DNA from: Tragulus kanchil
Lineage: Eukaryota > Chordata > Mammalia > Artiodactyla > Tragulidae
DNA length: 64,000 bases
Reading direction: 5' to 3'
Assembly (NCBI GenBank): GCA_022376925.1
Contig: JAIOJX010000028.1
Location: forward strand, 67,917,001-67,981,000
The notes beneath the pieces were generated by a model that ran no database searches, was not told where the DNA came from, and worked only from the letters and a program-made list of their open reading frames with translations. This document shows, piece after piece, positions 20,942-31,885 of this stretch. Positions within the stretch are counted from its first letter, which is position 1. Every line of letters begins with the position of its first letter. Position numbers and translations under genes: made by a program.

Positions 20942-21580
20942 TTATTTTTGGTTGCATTGGGTCTTCATTTCTGTGAGCAGGCTTTCTTTTTTTTTTTTTT
21001 AAACATTTATTTATTTATTTATTTGGGGGGCAGCGGGTTGGGGAGGGAGGAGAGTGGGCGGGCCACTTCTTTTGGGTTTTTTCATTTGTCTATTTTCATC
21101 CATCTTTGTTCTTTGGCCCCTGTGGGCCTCCCATCGCGGTTGCCTCTGTTGTCACAGAGCACCAGCTCTGGGCGCATGTGCTCCAGAGCTCCGGCTCGGT
21201 AACAGGACACATCAGTCCAACCGCTCCGTGGCACATTGGATCTTCCCAGGCCAGGGATCAAACTGGCGCCCCTTGCACTGCAAGGCAGTGTCCTTACCCA
21301 CTGGACCACCAGGGAAGCCCAGGCTTTCTTTAGTTGTGGTGAGCAGGGGCTGCTCTCTAGTTATGGTGAGCAGGCTTCTCATTGTAGTGGCTTCTCTTGT
21401 TGCAGAGCATGGGCCCTCTAGCAAGAGCTCAGTAGTTGGGGATCCTGGGCTGTAGAGCATAGGCTTAGGAGTTGTGGTGCATGGGCTTAGTTGCCCCTTG
21501 AAATGTAGGGTCATCTAGAACCAGGGATCAAATTTGTGTTCCCTGCATTGGCAGGCAGATTCTTAACCACTGGACTCCCT
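20942..21580 (-). mobile_element. Older SINE hosting a younger SINE, D7 copy
   Basis: Second copy of 19868-20465, here complete to the head at about 21580 (CCACTGGACTCCC). The nested SINE is at 20991-21320. Confidence 0.7.
20991..21320 (-). mobile_element. tRNA-derived SINE (CHR-like), D7 copy
   Basis: Copy of 19914-20243. It differs mainly in the G-rich stretch at 21040-21086, where substitutions and extra G/T bases appear. Confidence 0.93.
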
Positions 21581-21599
21581 TCTTTTACTAGATGATTTC

Positions 21600-21990
21600 T
21601 TCAACATACCAATATTCCTGAAGTGTCTTACAACTGGTAAATGGTTAAATAAATGGTTTTACATCCTTACCATGTACAATAAAGTGGATCAAATAATTGA
21701 TCCAGCCAACAACTTGGATGGCTCTCAAGGGTATGCACAGTGAGAAAATGCAAATATCAGAAGGTCATATACTGTATGATTCCATTTACATAGCACTTTA
21801 GTAAAGGAAAATTATAGAGATGGCAAACAAGTTAATGGATGCCAGTAGTGAGGAATAGTATCAGGTAGAAATGAGTTCATGGCCATAAATATGGAGTACA
21901 AGAGAAATCTCTGAGTAGTGGAGTACTAGGTCTTGTATTTGACTGTGGTGGCAGTTACGTGGATCTGCACAAGTGATAAGATGACTTAGA
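21600..21990 (+). mobile_element. L1 3' end fragment, old
   Basis: Forward strand: ATACTGTATGATTCCATTTA and a following GTTAATGGATGCCAGTAG region fit the L1 ORF2 end and 3'UTR. Diverged, with no open frame. Confidence 0.7.
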
Positions 21991-22429
21991 ACTCTGCCTG
22001 CACAGTATACCAATGTCAGCTTCCTGTTATGTCCATCTGCAACTCCTCTCTCCCTATTCTACCATAATCAGTAGTTAATGTCCATCATTCCAGGGATGCC
22101 CTCATCTGAGCCACCATTGATCATGATGCTAAATTGAATATCCAATCTTCTCTCCTCATGTGAGTAAACCTACCAACATCATTTGAGAGGTATATTACCC
22201 CCTCCTTTAAATACTTTTTAAAAAGTGATCTCCAGGATATTATGCTCTCCTGGCTTTCCTCCTTATGCCTAACTATTCCTTCTCAAATTTCATGGCTTGT
22301 TCTTCCTTGTCTCTTAGACATTCATAGTCCTAAGCATCAGAGTTTGGACTACATCTTTTCTATTTCTATACTCACTTCCATACTTAGGTACCATGTGCTT
22401 ACTAATAAATAGCACTTCAGTATTAACAT

Positions 22430-22905
22430 TCAGTTCAGTTCAGTTGCTCAGTCATGTTCAACTCTGCAATGCCATGGACTGAGGCGCTCCAGGCTTCCCT
22501 CTTTTTCATCTCCCGGAGCCTGCTCAAACTCATGTCCATTGACTCAGGGATGCCATTCAACCATCTCGTCCTCTGTCATCCCTTTCTCCTTTGGCCTTCT
22601 CTTTTCCCCAGCATTGGGATCTTTTCCAATGAGGCAGCTCTTTGCATCAGGTGGCCAAAGTACTAGAGTTTCAGCTTTAGCGTTAGTCCTTCCAACGAAT
22701 ATTCAGGATTGATTTCCTTTATGACTGACTGGTTTGATCTCCTTGCAGTCCAGAGGACTCTCAAGAGTCTTCTCCAACATCACAGTTCAAAGGCATCAAT
22801 TCCATGGTGCTCAGCCTTCTTTATGGTCCAGCCCCGCCATCCATACATGACTACTGGGAACGCACTCTCCCCAAGCTTGTTCCTCCTGATGTTTTATCTG
22901 TTCAG
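22430..22905 (-). mobile_element. BovB LINE 3' end
   Basis: Reverse-strand 3' part of BovB: it opens with the TTCAGTTCAGTTCAGTTGCT repeat that marks the BovB 3' end and continues through the C-terminal RT coding region (GACTCTCAAGAGTCTTCTCC; CCATCCATACATGACTACTG). 5'-truncated; frames are broken. D8 copy at 23462-23937. Confidence 0.88.
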
Positions 22906-22929
22906 TTAACAGCATTTCCATTTTCCAGT

Positions 22930-23220
22930 CACTTAGGGCAGATGTCTAGGAGACATCCTTGACTCCTGTGTGTTTCCTATGCCACGCATCCAGTATTTCA
23001 GAAAATGCAGTAATGTCTGTCTAAAAATTTAATTAGAATCTGCCTGCTTTTTACCACTTTAGCACATCACACTGGTTAAGCCACTGTTATCCCAATCCAT
23101 ATTATTGTAATAGCTTTCTAATTGTTCTCCCTTCTTCTGCGCTTCAGTTTTCTGGAGTCTAGTCCTAATTTAAGGTTCAGAAGGATCTCTTTGAAACATA
23201 AATACTATGAACATTATGCA
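22930..23220 (+). mobile_element. L2-like ancient LINE fragment
   Basis: Forward strand: CATCCTTGACTCCTGTGTG, CCATATTATTGTAATAGCTT and GGATCTCTTTGAAACATAAA follow the pattern of an old LINE-2 3' region. Duplicate at 23962-24254. Assignment is from pattern memory. Confidence 0.5.
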
Positions 23221-23461
23221 CAAGTCTTAGGATCTCATTTAAATACTTTTTAAAAAGTGATCTCCAGGATATTATGCTCTCCTGGCTTTCCTCCTTATGC
23301 CTAACTATTCCTTCTCAAATTTCATGGCTTGTTCTTCCTTGTCTCTTAGACATTCATAGTCCTAAGCATCAGAGTTTGGACTACATCTTTTCTATTTCTA
23401 TACTCACTTCCATACTTAGGTACCATGTGCTTACTAATAAATAGCACTTCAGTATTAACAT

Positions 23462-23937
23462 TCAGTTCAGTTCAGTTGCTCAGTCATGTTCAACTCTGCA
23501 ATGCCATGGACTGAGGCGCTCCAGGCTTCCCTCTTTTTCATCTCCCGGAGCCTGCTCAAACTCATGTCCATTGACTCAGGGATGCCATTCAACCATCTCG
23601 TCCTCTGTCATCCCTTTCTCCTTTGGCCTTCTCTTTTCCCCAGCATTGGGATCTTTTCCAATGAGGCAGCTCTTTGCATCAGGTGGCCAAAGTACTAGAG
23701 TTTCAGCTTTAGCGTTAGTCCTTCCAACGAATATTCAGGATTGATTTCCTTTATGACTGACTGGTTTGATCTCCTTGCAGTCCAGAGGACTCTCAAGAGT
23801 CTTCTCCAACATCACAGTTCAAAGGCATCAATTCCATGGTGCTCAGCCTTCTTTATGGTCCAGCCCCGCCATCCATACATGACTACTGGGAACGCACTCT
23901 CCCCAAGCTTGTTCCTCCTGATGTTTTATCTGTTCAG
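23462..23937 (-). mobile_element. BovB LINE 3' end, D8 copy
   Basis: Identical to 22430-22905, displaced 1032 bases. Confidence 0.88.
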
Positions 23938-24265
23938 TTAACAGCATTTCCATTTTTCCAGTCACTTAGGGCAGATGTCTAGGAGACATCCTTGACTCCT
24001 GTGTGTTTCCTATGCCACGCATCCAGTATTTCAGAAAATGCAGTAATGTCTGTCTAAAAATTTAATTAGAATCTGCCTGCTTTTTACCACTTTAGCACAT
24101 CACACTGGTTAAGCCACTGTTATCCCAATCCATATTATTGTAATAGCTTTCTAATTGTTCTCCCTTCTTCTGCGCTTCAGTTTTCTGGAGTCTAGTCCTA
24201 ATTTAAGGTTCAGAAGGATCTCTTTGAAACATAAATACTATGAACATTATGCACAAGTCTTTCTA

Positions 24266-24680
24266 GAGACATGTGCCTCTATTTATCTTGGATAAATACC
24301 TAGGAATAAAATATGTAGGTCACATTGTAGCAGTATGTTTAACTTTTAAAGAAACTGCCAAAAATATTTTCCAAAATACGTACACTATTTTATGTCTCCA
24401 TCAGCAGTGTATGAGGATTCAAGTTCCTCTACATTATAATGTATAATGACAGGAAGCAGGTCAGTGGTTGTCTGATGAAAGGAAAAATGATAGAGTTGAG
24501 ATGGAAAGGCATATGTGGATTATAGTGAGTGCTAGGAAGCTTTTGAGGGTGATGGTTATATCCATTATCCTGAGTCTGGTTATGATTTCACTGGTATATA
24601 TATATTTTTAAACTTATTAAATAGTATGCTTTAAATATATAGTTTATTGAATATAAATTATACCTCATAATGTCATTGTG
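24266..24680. mobile_element. Old L1 fragments in both orientations
   Basis: 24266-24445 reads as L1 on the reverse strand (ATAAATACCTAGGAATAAAA, AAACTGCCAAAAATATTTTC). 24446-24680 reads as an L1 3'UTR on the forward strand (GGTCAGTGGTTGTCTGATG, AAATTATACCTCATAAT). D9 copy at 25363-25777. Contains a (TA)n run at 24595-24607. Confidence 0.55.
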
Positions 24681-24940
24681 TTTATGAGAAGGATAATAAT
24701 GTTTTATCTAGAGATTGTAAGTACTATATGAGATAATATACACACTAAGTGCAAATCTGGCTTATGCTAAGTGTTCAATAAATGGTAACTATTATAATTT
24801 TATTATTGGTAATGAAAAACTAATCTTGTATTTACTGATCTATAGGTGTATGTCATTACTTTAAGTCAGAGAGAAAAATAATCTTTTCCAAGTATAGTTA
24901 GCATAGTGTATTTTTGAGAAAATGTTTGACATTTCTTATT

Positions 24941-25251
24941 TCCTGATAGCTCAGCTGGCAAAGAATCCACCTGCAATGTAGGAGACCTTGGTTTAATTCT
25001 TAGATCAGGAAGATCCCCTGGAGAATGGATAGGCTACCCACTCCAGTATTCTTGAGCTTTCCTGGTAGCTCAGAGAGTAAAGAATCTGCCTCCAATGCGT
25101 GAGACCTGGGTTTGATACCTGAGTTGGGAAGATCCCATTCCAGTGTTCTTACCTGGAGAATTCCCATGGACAGAGGAGCCTGGGGGGACCAAGTCCGTGG
25201 GGTTGCAAAGAGTTGGACATGCCTGAGTGAGTAAGCAAAGCAGAGCACAAC
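24941..25251 (+). mobile_element. Bov-tA SINE dimer, first of three copies
   Basis: Two tRNA-like heads (GATAGCTCAGCTGGCAAAGA and GGTAGCTCAGAGAGTAAAGA) each followed by a Bov-A body ending near GAGTTGGACATGCCTGAG. The single insertion appears three times through D9 and D10. Confidence 0.9.
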
Positions 25252-26037
25252 GTATGGTGAGACTTCTAGCGCTTCAGTTTTCTGGAGTCTAGTCCTAATT
25301 TAAGGTTCAGAAGGATCTCTTTGAAACATAAATACTATGAACATTATGCACAAGTCTTTCTAGAGACATGTGCCTCTATTTATCTTGGATAAATACCTAG
25401 GAATAAAATATGTAGGTCACATTGTAGCAGTATGTTTAACTTTTAAAGAAACTGCCAAAAATATTTTCCAAAATACGTACACTATTTTATGTCTCCATCA
25501 GCAGTGTATGAGGATTCAAGTTCCTCTACATTATAATGTATAATGACAGGAAGCAGGTCAGTGGTTGTCTGATGAAAGGAAAAATGATAGAGTTGAGATG
25601 GAAAGGCATATGTGGATTATAGTGAGTGCTAGGAAGCTTTTGAGGGTGATGGTTATATCCATTATCCTGAGTCTGGTTATGATTTCACTGGTATATATAT
25701 ATTTTTAAACTTATTAAATAGTATGCTTTAAATATATAGTTTATTGAATATAAATTATACCTCATAATGTCATTGTGTTTATGAGAAGGATAATAATGTT
25801 TTATCTAGAGATTGTAAGTACTATATGAGATAATATACACACTAAGTGCAAATCTGGCTTATGCTAAGTGTTCAATAAATGGTAACTATTATAATTTTAT
25901 TATTGGTAATGAAAAACTAATCTTGTATTTACTGATCTATAGGTGTATGTCATTACTTTAAGTCAGAGAGAAAAATAATCTTTTCCAAGTATAGTTAGCA
26001 TAGTGTATTTTTGAGAAAAATGTTTGACATTTCTTAT

Positions 26038-26349
26038 TTCCTGATAGCTCAGCTGGCAAAGAATCCACCTGCAATGTAGGAGACCTTGGTTTAATTCTTA
26101 GATCAGGAAGATCCCCTGGAGAATGGATAGGCTACCCACTCCAGTATTCTTGAGCTTTCCTGGTAGCTCAGAGAGTAAAGAATCTGCCTCCAATGCGTGA
26201 GACCTGGGTTTGATACCTGAGTTGGGAAGATCCCATTCCAGTGTTCTTACCTGGAGAATTCCCATGGACAGAGGAGCCTGGGGGGACCAAGTCCGTGGGG
26301 TTGCAAAGAGTTGGACATGACTGAGTGAGTAAGCACAGCAGAGCACAAC
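26038..26349 (+). mobile_element. Bov-tA SINE dimer, second copy (D9/D10)
   Basis: Same insertion as 24941-25251, with GACATGACTGAG where the first copy has GACATGCCTGAG. Confidence 0.9.
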
Positions 26350-27180
26350 GTATGTGGACTTCTAAAATATTCCCTCCAATATGAATGAACATGTTTACTA
26401 ATAACTCATTCACAAAACCCCACGAAACCAGAATAAATTTTACAAAACATGGTGAATGTGGATATAACTCTCTTGTTTAGTCCTCTAATCTGGTTGGAAC
26501 CATGGGACATTACCCAGGGTATTAAGCACTGGCCATAGAACAGAGTAGATCTAAGTGGTCAACTCTGAATTGCCTTACTGGGAAGTTTTGTACTGAGTCA
26601 GTGCTGTTTCATTTAATAATACTTCCAAAACACCCCACTTTTTTTATTCACTGACACCCTTCTCTAATTGACTTATTGCTAGATTTCATGGTTATTCTAT
26701 GATTCAGAAAGCTTATTATATTGTTTGGTGTTTGGGTTTCCATTTCAGGGAAATACACTTTTGGCCTCTGCCATGTTGCTTCATTTGTAAGAGCATGTTT
26801 CGTTTAAGGGAAAAAGTTAAACAGAAAGAAAGCAATAGCAAAATATCCTGACTATAACTTTCTGATACTTTCCTCAGCAGTTAGATCAAATAATACCACT
26901 TTTAGTTAAGCACATTTATTTTAACTAAATAAATGTGCTGAAAATAATCAAGATTGCCCTAGTGCAGTGGAGAAAAATACAGTTAGGCTTCACATGATAG
27001 AAATAGAACATCATTAAGGATGCTGATTTTCTAGACAAAAAATCTTACTGTTTTTTTTTTTCCTTTAAATATTTTGCTCTAATTTTTTTTTTTCATTTTT
27101 CTATCTAAACTTTATTTGCCTAATTTTTTGTGTGTTTGAAAATAAAACAAGGAAATTTGAGCATAGTTTTTTTTCTTCAT

Positions 27181-27486
27181 TTCCTGATAGCTCAGCTGGC
27201 AAAGAATCCACCTGCAATGTAGGAGACCTTGGTTTAATTCTTAGAAAAATCCCTGGAGAATGGATAGGCTACCCACTCCAGTATTCTTGAGCTTTCCTGG
27301 TAGCTCAGAGAGTAAAGAATCTGCCTCCAATGCGTGAGACCTGGGTTTGATACCTGAGTTGGGAAGATCCCATTCCAGTGTTCTTACCTGGAGAATTCCC
27401 ATGGACAGAGGAGCCTGGGGGGACCAAGTCCGTGGGGTTGCAAAGAGTTGGACATGACTGAGTGAGTAAGCACAGCAGAGCACAAC
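27181..27486 (+). mobile_element. Bov-tA SINE dimer, third copy (D10)
   Basis: Same insertion again with a short deletion at about 27245, close to the joint. The rest matches the second copy. Confidence 0.9.
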
Positions 27487-28290
27487 GTATGTGGACTTCT
27501 AAAATATTCCCTCCAATATGAATGAACATGTTTACTAATAACTCATTCACAAAACCCCACGAAACCAGAATAAATTTTACAAAACATGGTGAATGTGGAT
27601 ATAACTCTCTTGTTTAGTCCTCTAATCTGGTTGGAACCATGGGACATTACCCAGGGTATTAAGCACTGGCCATAGAACAGAGTAGATCTAAGTGGTCAAC
27701 TCTGAATTGCCTTACTGGGAAGTTTTGTACTGAGTCAGTGCTGTTTCATTTAATAATACTTCCAAAACACCCCACTTTTTTTATTCACTGACACCCTTCT
27801 CTAATTGACTTATTGCTAGATTTCATGGTTATTCTATGATTCAGAAAGCTTATTATATTGTTTGGTGTTTGGGTTTCCATTTCAGGGAAATACACTTTTG
27901 GCCTCTGCCATGTTGCTTCATTTGTAAGAGCATGTTTCGTTTAAGGGAAAAAGTTAAACAGAAAGAAAGCAATAGCAAAATATCCTGACTATAACTTTCT
28001 GATACTTTCCTCAGCAGTTAGATCAAATAATACCACTTTTAGTTAAGCACATTTATTTTAACTAAATAAATGTGCTGAAAATAATCAAGATTGCCCTAGT
28101 GCAGTGGAGAAAAATACAGTTAGGCTTCACATGATAGAAATAGAACATCATTAAGGATGCTGATTTTCTAGACAAAAAATCTTACTGTTTTTTTTTTTCC
28201 TTTAAATATTTTGCTCTAATTTTTTATGTTCAGTTATCTAGCTAAACTTTATTTGCCTAATTTTTGTGTGTTTGAAAATAAAACAAGGAA

Positions 28291-28938
28291 AATACACACA
28301 GCACACCATTCTTAACTGACTATAATAATGACCACTGAATGTATTAAGAAACTTTGTATAAACCACCTTTATAGTGGTTTCTTAAAGAGGCTTTCTTTCT
28401 GCAAGAGAACAATATTTTGTTGTGAAGAAAACCTGACTCACAATATTAATAGCATTTTGGATGCTAAGTATGAGGGACATTTTGGACAGGGGTTTCTGCC
28501 TATTGTTCAAGTTGGTTTGGCTATTCTTTATGTCTGGCCTTTCTAATGTAACCATTCCATGGTTATATAGTTTACTTAGAGTATTTGTTCTTATTATTGC
28601 TTTCAGTTATCCAGATATTTACAGGATATCTGTAGGTGTTGACTGCAAGAGCTTTTGGCTGCCAGAATTAACTAACACAATGCAATGTAGTAGAGAGATG
28701 CTAGTCAGAGAGCATGGTTATCACACACACACAAAAAATATGAGCTTCGTCAGGTGGAACATATGAGATGTTTTCTCAGATATAAATATGAGCTTGCCTT
28801 AATAGCTACTAAGGCCAATGAGCTTGTATATTCCTGTGGCAAAATCAAGAGTGCTGATTGACAGGACATATGAGGTAGGGCACTGATGGGCTGCTAAATA
28901 AAGAGGGACACAATGTATGAATTGCATTTTTTTCTTAA
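28291..28938. other. Unique DNA, no gene seen
   Basis: AT-rich, not duplicated. The forward frames at 28328-28546 and 28461-28766 overlap in different frames and show no domain. A short (AC)n run lies at about 28722-28733. Confidence 0.6.
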
Positions 28939-28939
28939 A

Positions 28940-29202
28940 TTTTTTGGCCTCTTTTATTGGTTATTTATTTATTTATTTTCATCCATCTTTATTCTTTAGC
29001 CTGTGTGGGCCTCCCATTGCAATGACCTCTCTCACTGCAGAGCACCAGCTCCAGGTGCATGCACTCCAGAGCACTGGCTTGTCATTGGACACACCAGTCC
29101 AGCATCTCCATGGCACATGGGATTCTTCCAGGCCAGGGATCAAACTGATGCCCCTTGCACTGCAAGGTGGAATCTCTATCCACTGGACCATCAGGAAAGC
29201 CC
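28940..29202 (-). mobile_element. tRNA-derived SINE (CHR-like)
   Basis: Reverse strand. The head ends CAGGAAAGCCC at 29192-29202 and the (AAAT)n tail is at about 28960-28980. TGAATTG flanks it on both sides (28917-28923 and 29203-29209), a probable target duplication. CpG-poor, so older than the 13-340 copy. Confidence 0.88.
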
Positions 29203-29394
29203 TGAATTGAGTTTCTTAAGTATGTACTTTGTCTTTGATGCTTCAGTGCTTCAGTCAAGCACTGAATGTGGAAAAGACAATGCCAGGTGTGGCTATTAAA
29301 AAAATGTTTCAGGTTCCCTGACATAATAGACATTCACGGTGGGTCTGCTGAACAGATGCCCAATATGGTGAATGTAGTTGGACATATGGCATAG

Positions 29395-29455
29395 TAAACA
29401 ATCTTTTGTTTATTGTTATTATTTATTATTATTACTTATTATTATTATTAACCTA
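29395..29455. repeat. (ATT)n simple repeat
   Basis: Imperfect TTATTA/TTATT run. The unique sequence around it (29203-29760) holds no recognisable gene. Confidence 0.8.
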
Positions 29456-29760
29456 TTTGAGATTGGCCAAGTGAATAGAAATACTGGATTTCTATTTATT
29501 GTGAGGTTTGCATTCATCATAGTAGTAGCAAAGGCAAAGAAAATTATAATTCAAGGACAGATGCTTTGTTGTGCAAGAATGCAGTGTCCACACAACTCAC
29601 AAGAGAAAGCTTGAAGAAACTTAACTACATCAGAATCACTTTATGACCAAAGTGCATGAAAAGCAAAGCTAAAAGAAGACAAATATGAGAAAATAGAAAG
29701 CAACGAAAGATTACACACATTTTTGACTCACTAAAAACCTGGATAATGTAATTTTTAAAA

Positions 29761-30016
29761 TTTTGCCCTCTTTTATTGATTTTTTATTTATTTATTTTCA
29801 TCCATCTTTATTCTTTGGCCTATATGGGCCTCCCATTGCAGTGACCTCTCTCACTGCAGAGTACCAGCTCTGGGGCACTCCAGAGCACTGGCTCATAATT
29901 GAACACACTGGTCCAGCCTCTCCACAGTACATAGGATCTTCCCAGGCCAGGGATCAAACTGATGCCCCTTGCACTGCAAGACAGATACTTTACCCAATGG
30001 ACCATCAGGGAATCCC
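29761..30016 (-). mobile_element. tRNA-derived SINE (CHR-like), left arm of a head-to-head pair
   Basis: Reverse strand. Flanked by CCTGGATAATGTAATTTTTA (29738-29757) and CCTGGATAGTGTAATTTTAA (30016-30035), a target duplication with one substitution and one indel. Its head faces the next SINE 36 bases away. Confidence 0.9.
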
Positions 30017-30052
30017 CTGGATAGTGTAATTTTAAAAAAAAAACAAACAACA

Positions 30053-30320
30053 GGGCTTCCCTGGTGGTCCAGTGGGTAAGGACACCGCCTTGCAGTGCAA
30101 GGGGCGCCGGTTCAATCCCTGGCTTGGGAAGATCCCACATGCGCCCAGGGCCAGTGCTCTGCGACAACAGACGCCACCACGATGGGAGGCCCACACGGGC
30201 CAAAGAACAAAGATGGATGAAACTGGACAAATGAAAGACCAGTGGAAGTGGCCTGCCCACCCCCCTCCCTCCCCACCCCTGCCAAAATAAATAAATAAAT
30301 AAATGTTTAAAAAAAAAAAA
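30053..30320 (+). mobile_element. tRNA-derived SINE (CHR-like), right arm of a head-to-head pair
   Basis: Forward strand, showing the family's own orientation: GGGCTTCCCTGGTGG head, (AAAT)n tail, then an A-run. AACAAACAAC flanks it at 30042-30051 and 30321-30330. About 50 bases of the middle are missing between GATCCCACATGC and GCCCAGGG; the deletion ends share CATGC. Confidence 0.92.
30065..30119 (+). promoter_or_regulatory. RNA polymerase III A and B boxes of a SINE
   Basis: A-box-like TGGTCCAGTGG (30065-30075) and B-box-like GGTTCAATCCC (30109-30119) are spaced as in tRNA genes. They explain the tRNA-like appearance. This is a SINE promoter, not a tRNA gene. Confidence 0.75.
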
Positions 30321-30945
30321 AACAAACAACAAAAAAAACCAATTCTAGCTCGTATTTCTTTTAAAAAAAACTTTGACTTTATAACATTCAGTGTAGATGA
30401 GGATGTGGGCAAAGGAGGATACTTGGGCATTGCCTTAAGGATGGATTAAAATTTGAAATTCATGTGCTACATGCCAAGTACTTTTATGTTTTATTTGTCT
30501 TCCATACGGGATCCTGAAAATGTTAATAAAATCTGAATGCTTATTCATATTCATTTAATCATTTAAATAAACATTTACCTTGCTTTCCATGTGGGAAAAA
30601 AAAAAGAGTTCAGTGTCCATATTTTACCTCATAGTTTTTAGTAAACAATATTGAAGGGTCCAATTGCAAACATGTTGCAATGGACTTGCACTTTTAGTAA
30701 TATTATCTAGGTTATCTTTGATTTTTGAAAAAATAGCTAAGCAATTGTTAGGTTCATCTACTTTAGTATAAGCACAATTTGGAGAAGGCATTATAAAGAA
30801 ACAGACTAATGGAGTCCACACATTTTTTTGGTGTGTACCTTATACTGTAGTTTCTTTGGGAAGCAGGAAGTACATTCAGTAAGTAGACATTTAGTGTACT
30901 TTCCCTCTACCTCCCAGACGTTTCATGATAGTTTCTTTCTACTTT

Positions 30946-31125
30946 GCAGTGACCTCTCTCACTGCAGAGTACCAGCTCTGGGGCACTCCAGAGCACTGGC
31001 TCATAATTGAACACACTGGTCCAGCCTCTCCACAGTACATAGGATCTTCCCAGGCCAGGGATCAAACTGATGCCCCTTGCACTGCAAGACAGATACTTTA
31101 CCCAATGGACCATCAGGGAATCCCC
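30946..31125 (-). mobile_element. SINE, partial D11 copy
   Basis: Head half of the 29761-30016 SINE; the tail half is missing because the D11 copy begins inside it. Confidence 0.9.
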
Positions 31126-31160
31126 TGGATAGTGTAATTTTAAAAAAAAAACAAACAACA

Positions 31161-31428
31161 GGGCTTCCCTGGTGGTCCAGTGGGTAAGGACACCGCCTTG
31201 CAGTGCAAGGGGCGCCGGTTCAATCCCTGGCCTGGGAAGATCCCACATGCGCCCAGGGCCAGTGCTCTGCGACAACAGACGCCACCACGATGGGAGGCCC
31301 ACACGGGCCAAAGAACAAAGATGGATGAAACTGGACAAATGAAAGACCAGTGGAAGTGGCCTGCCCACCCCCCTCCCTCCCCACCCCTGCCAAAATAAAT
31401 AAATAAATAAATGTTTAAAAAAAAAAAC
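31161..31428 (+). mobile_element. tRNA-derived SINE, D11 copy
   Basis: Copy of 30053-30320 with the same internal deletion. It reads GGCCTGGGAAG where the first copy has GGCTTGGGAAG. Confidence 0.92.
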
Positions 31429-31885
31429 AAACAACAAAAAAAACCAATTCTAGCTCGTATTTCTTTTAAAAAAAACTTTGACTTTATAACATTCAGTGTA
31501 GATGAGGATGTGGGCAAAGGAGGATACTTGGGCATTGCCTTAAGGATGGATTAAAATTTGAAATTCATGTGCTACATGCCAAGTACTTTTATGTTTTATT
31601 TGTCTTCCATACGGGATCCTGAAAATGTTAATAAAATCTGAATGCTTATTCATATTCATTTAATCATTTAAATAAACATTTACCTTGCTTTCCATGTGGG
31701 AAAAAAAAAAGAGTTCAGTGTCCATATTTTACCTCATAGTTTTTAGTAAACAATATTGAAGGGTCCAATTGCAAACATGTTGCAATGGACTTGCACTTTT
31801 AGTAATATTATCTAGGTTATCTTTGATTTTTGAAAAAATAGCTAAGCAATTGTTAGGTTCATCTACTTTAGTATAAGCACAATTT

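Larger units (their letters stand above)
19457..21548. repeat. Direct duplication D7 (shift 1074-1077)
   Basis: 19457-20465 recurs at 20531-21548. The joint 20466-20530 contains a garbled continuation (GTTCTGCATGGGC against GTTCCCTGCATTGGC on the right) and a garbled lead-in (TGCACCTGCATCAGCATG against TGCACCTGCATCATGCAG at 19411-19428). The copies differ visibly in the G-rich part of the SINE (see 19966-20010). Confidence 0.97.
22206..24262. repeat. Direct duplication D8 (shift 1032-1033)
   Basis: 22206-23228 recurs at 23238-24262, one T longer in a T-run near 23953. The joint is only 9 bases (23229-23237). This is the shortest unit in the window. Confidence 0.97.
24172..26355. repeat. Direct duplication D9 (shift 1097-1098)
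   Basis: 24172-25255 recurs at 25269-26355. The left copy ends CGTATGGTGAGACTTCT where the right has CGTATGTGGACTTCT, again a damaged end. Overlaps D8 and D10. Confidence 0.97.
26031..28290. repeat. Direct duplication D10 (shift 1143 to 1137)
   Basis: About 26031-27153 recurs at 27177-28290. A 6-base deletion at about 27245 in the right copy changes the shift. The joint 27154-27180 (TTTGAGCATAG then a T-run and CTTCAT) is a compressed version of 25991-26040. Confidence 0.97.

Noticed and set aside
30053..30125. tRNA gene
   Set aside because: A and B boxes are present, but the sequence continues as a SINE body and tail and does not fold as a complete tRNA; the same head occurs in all family copies.
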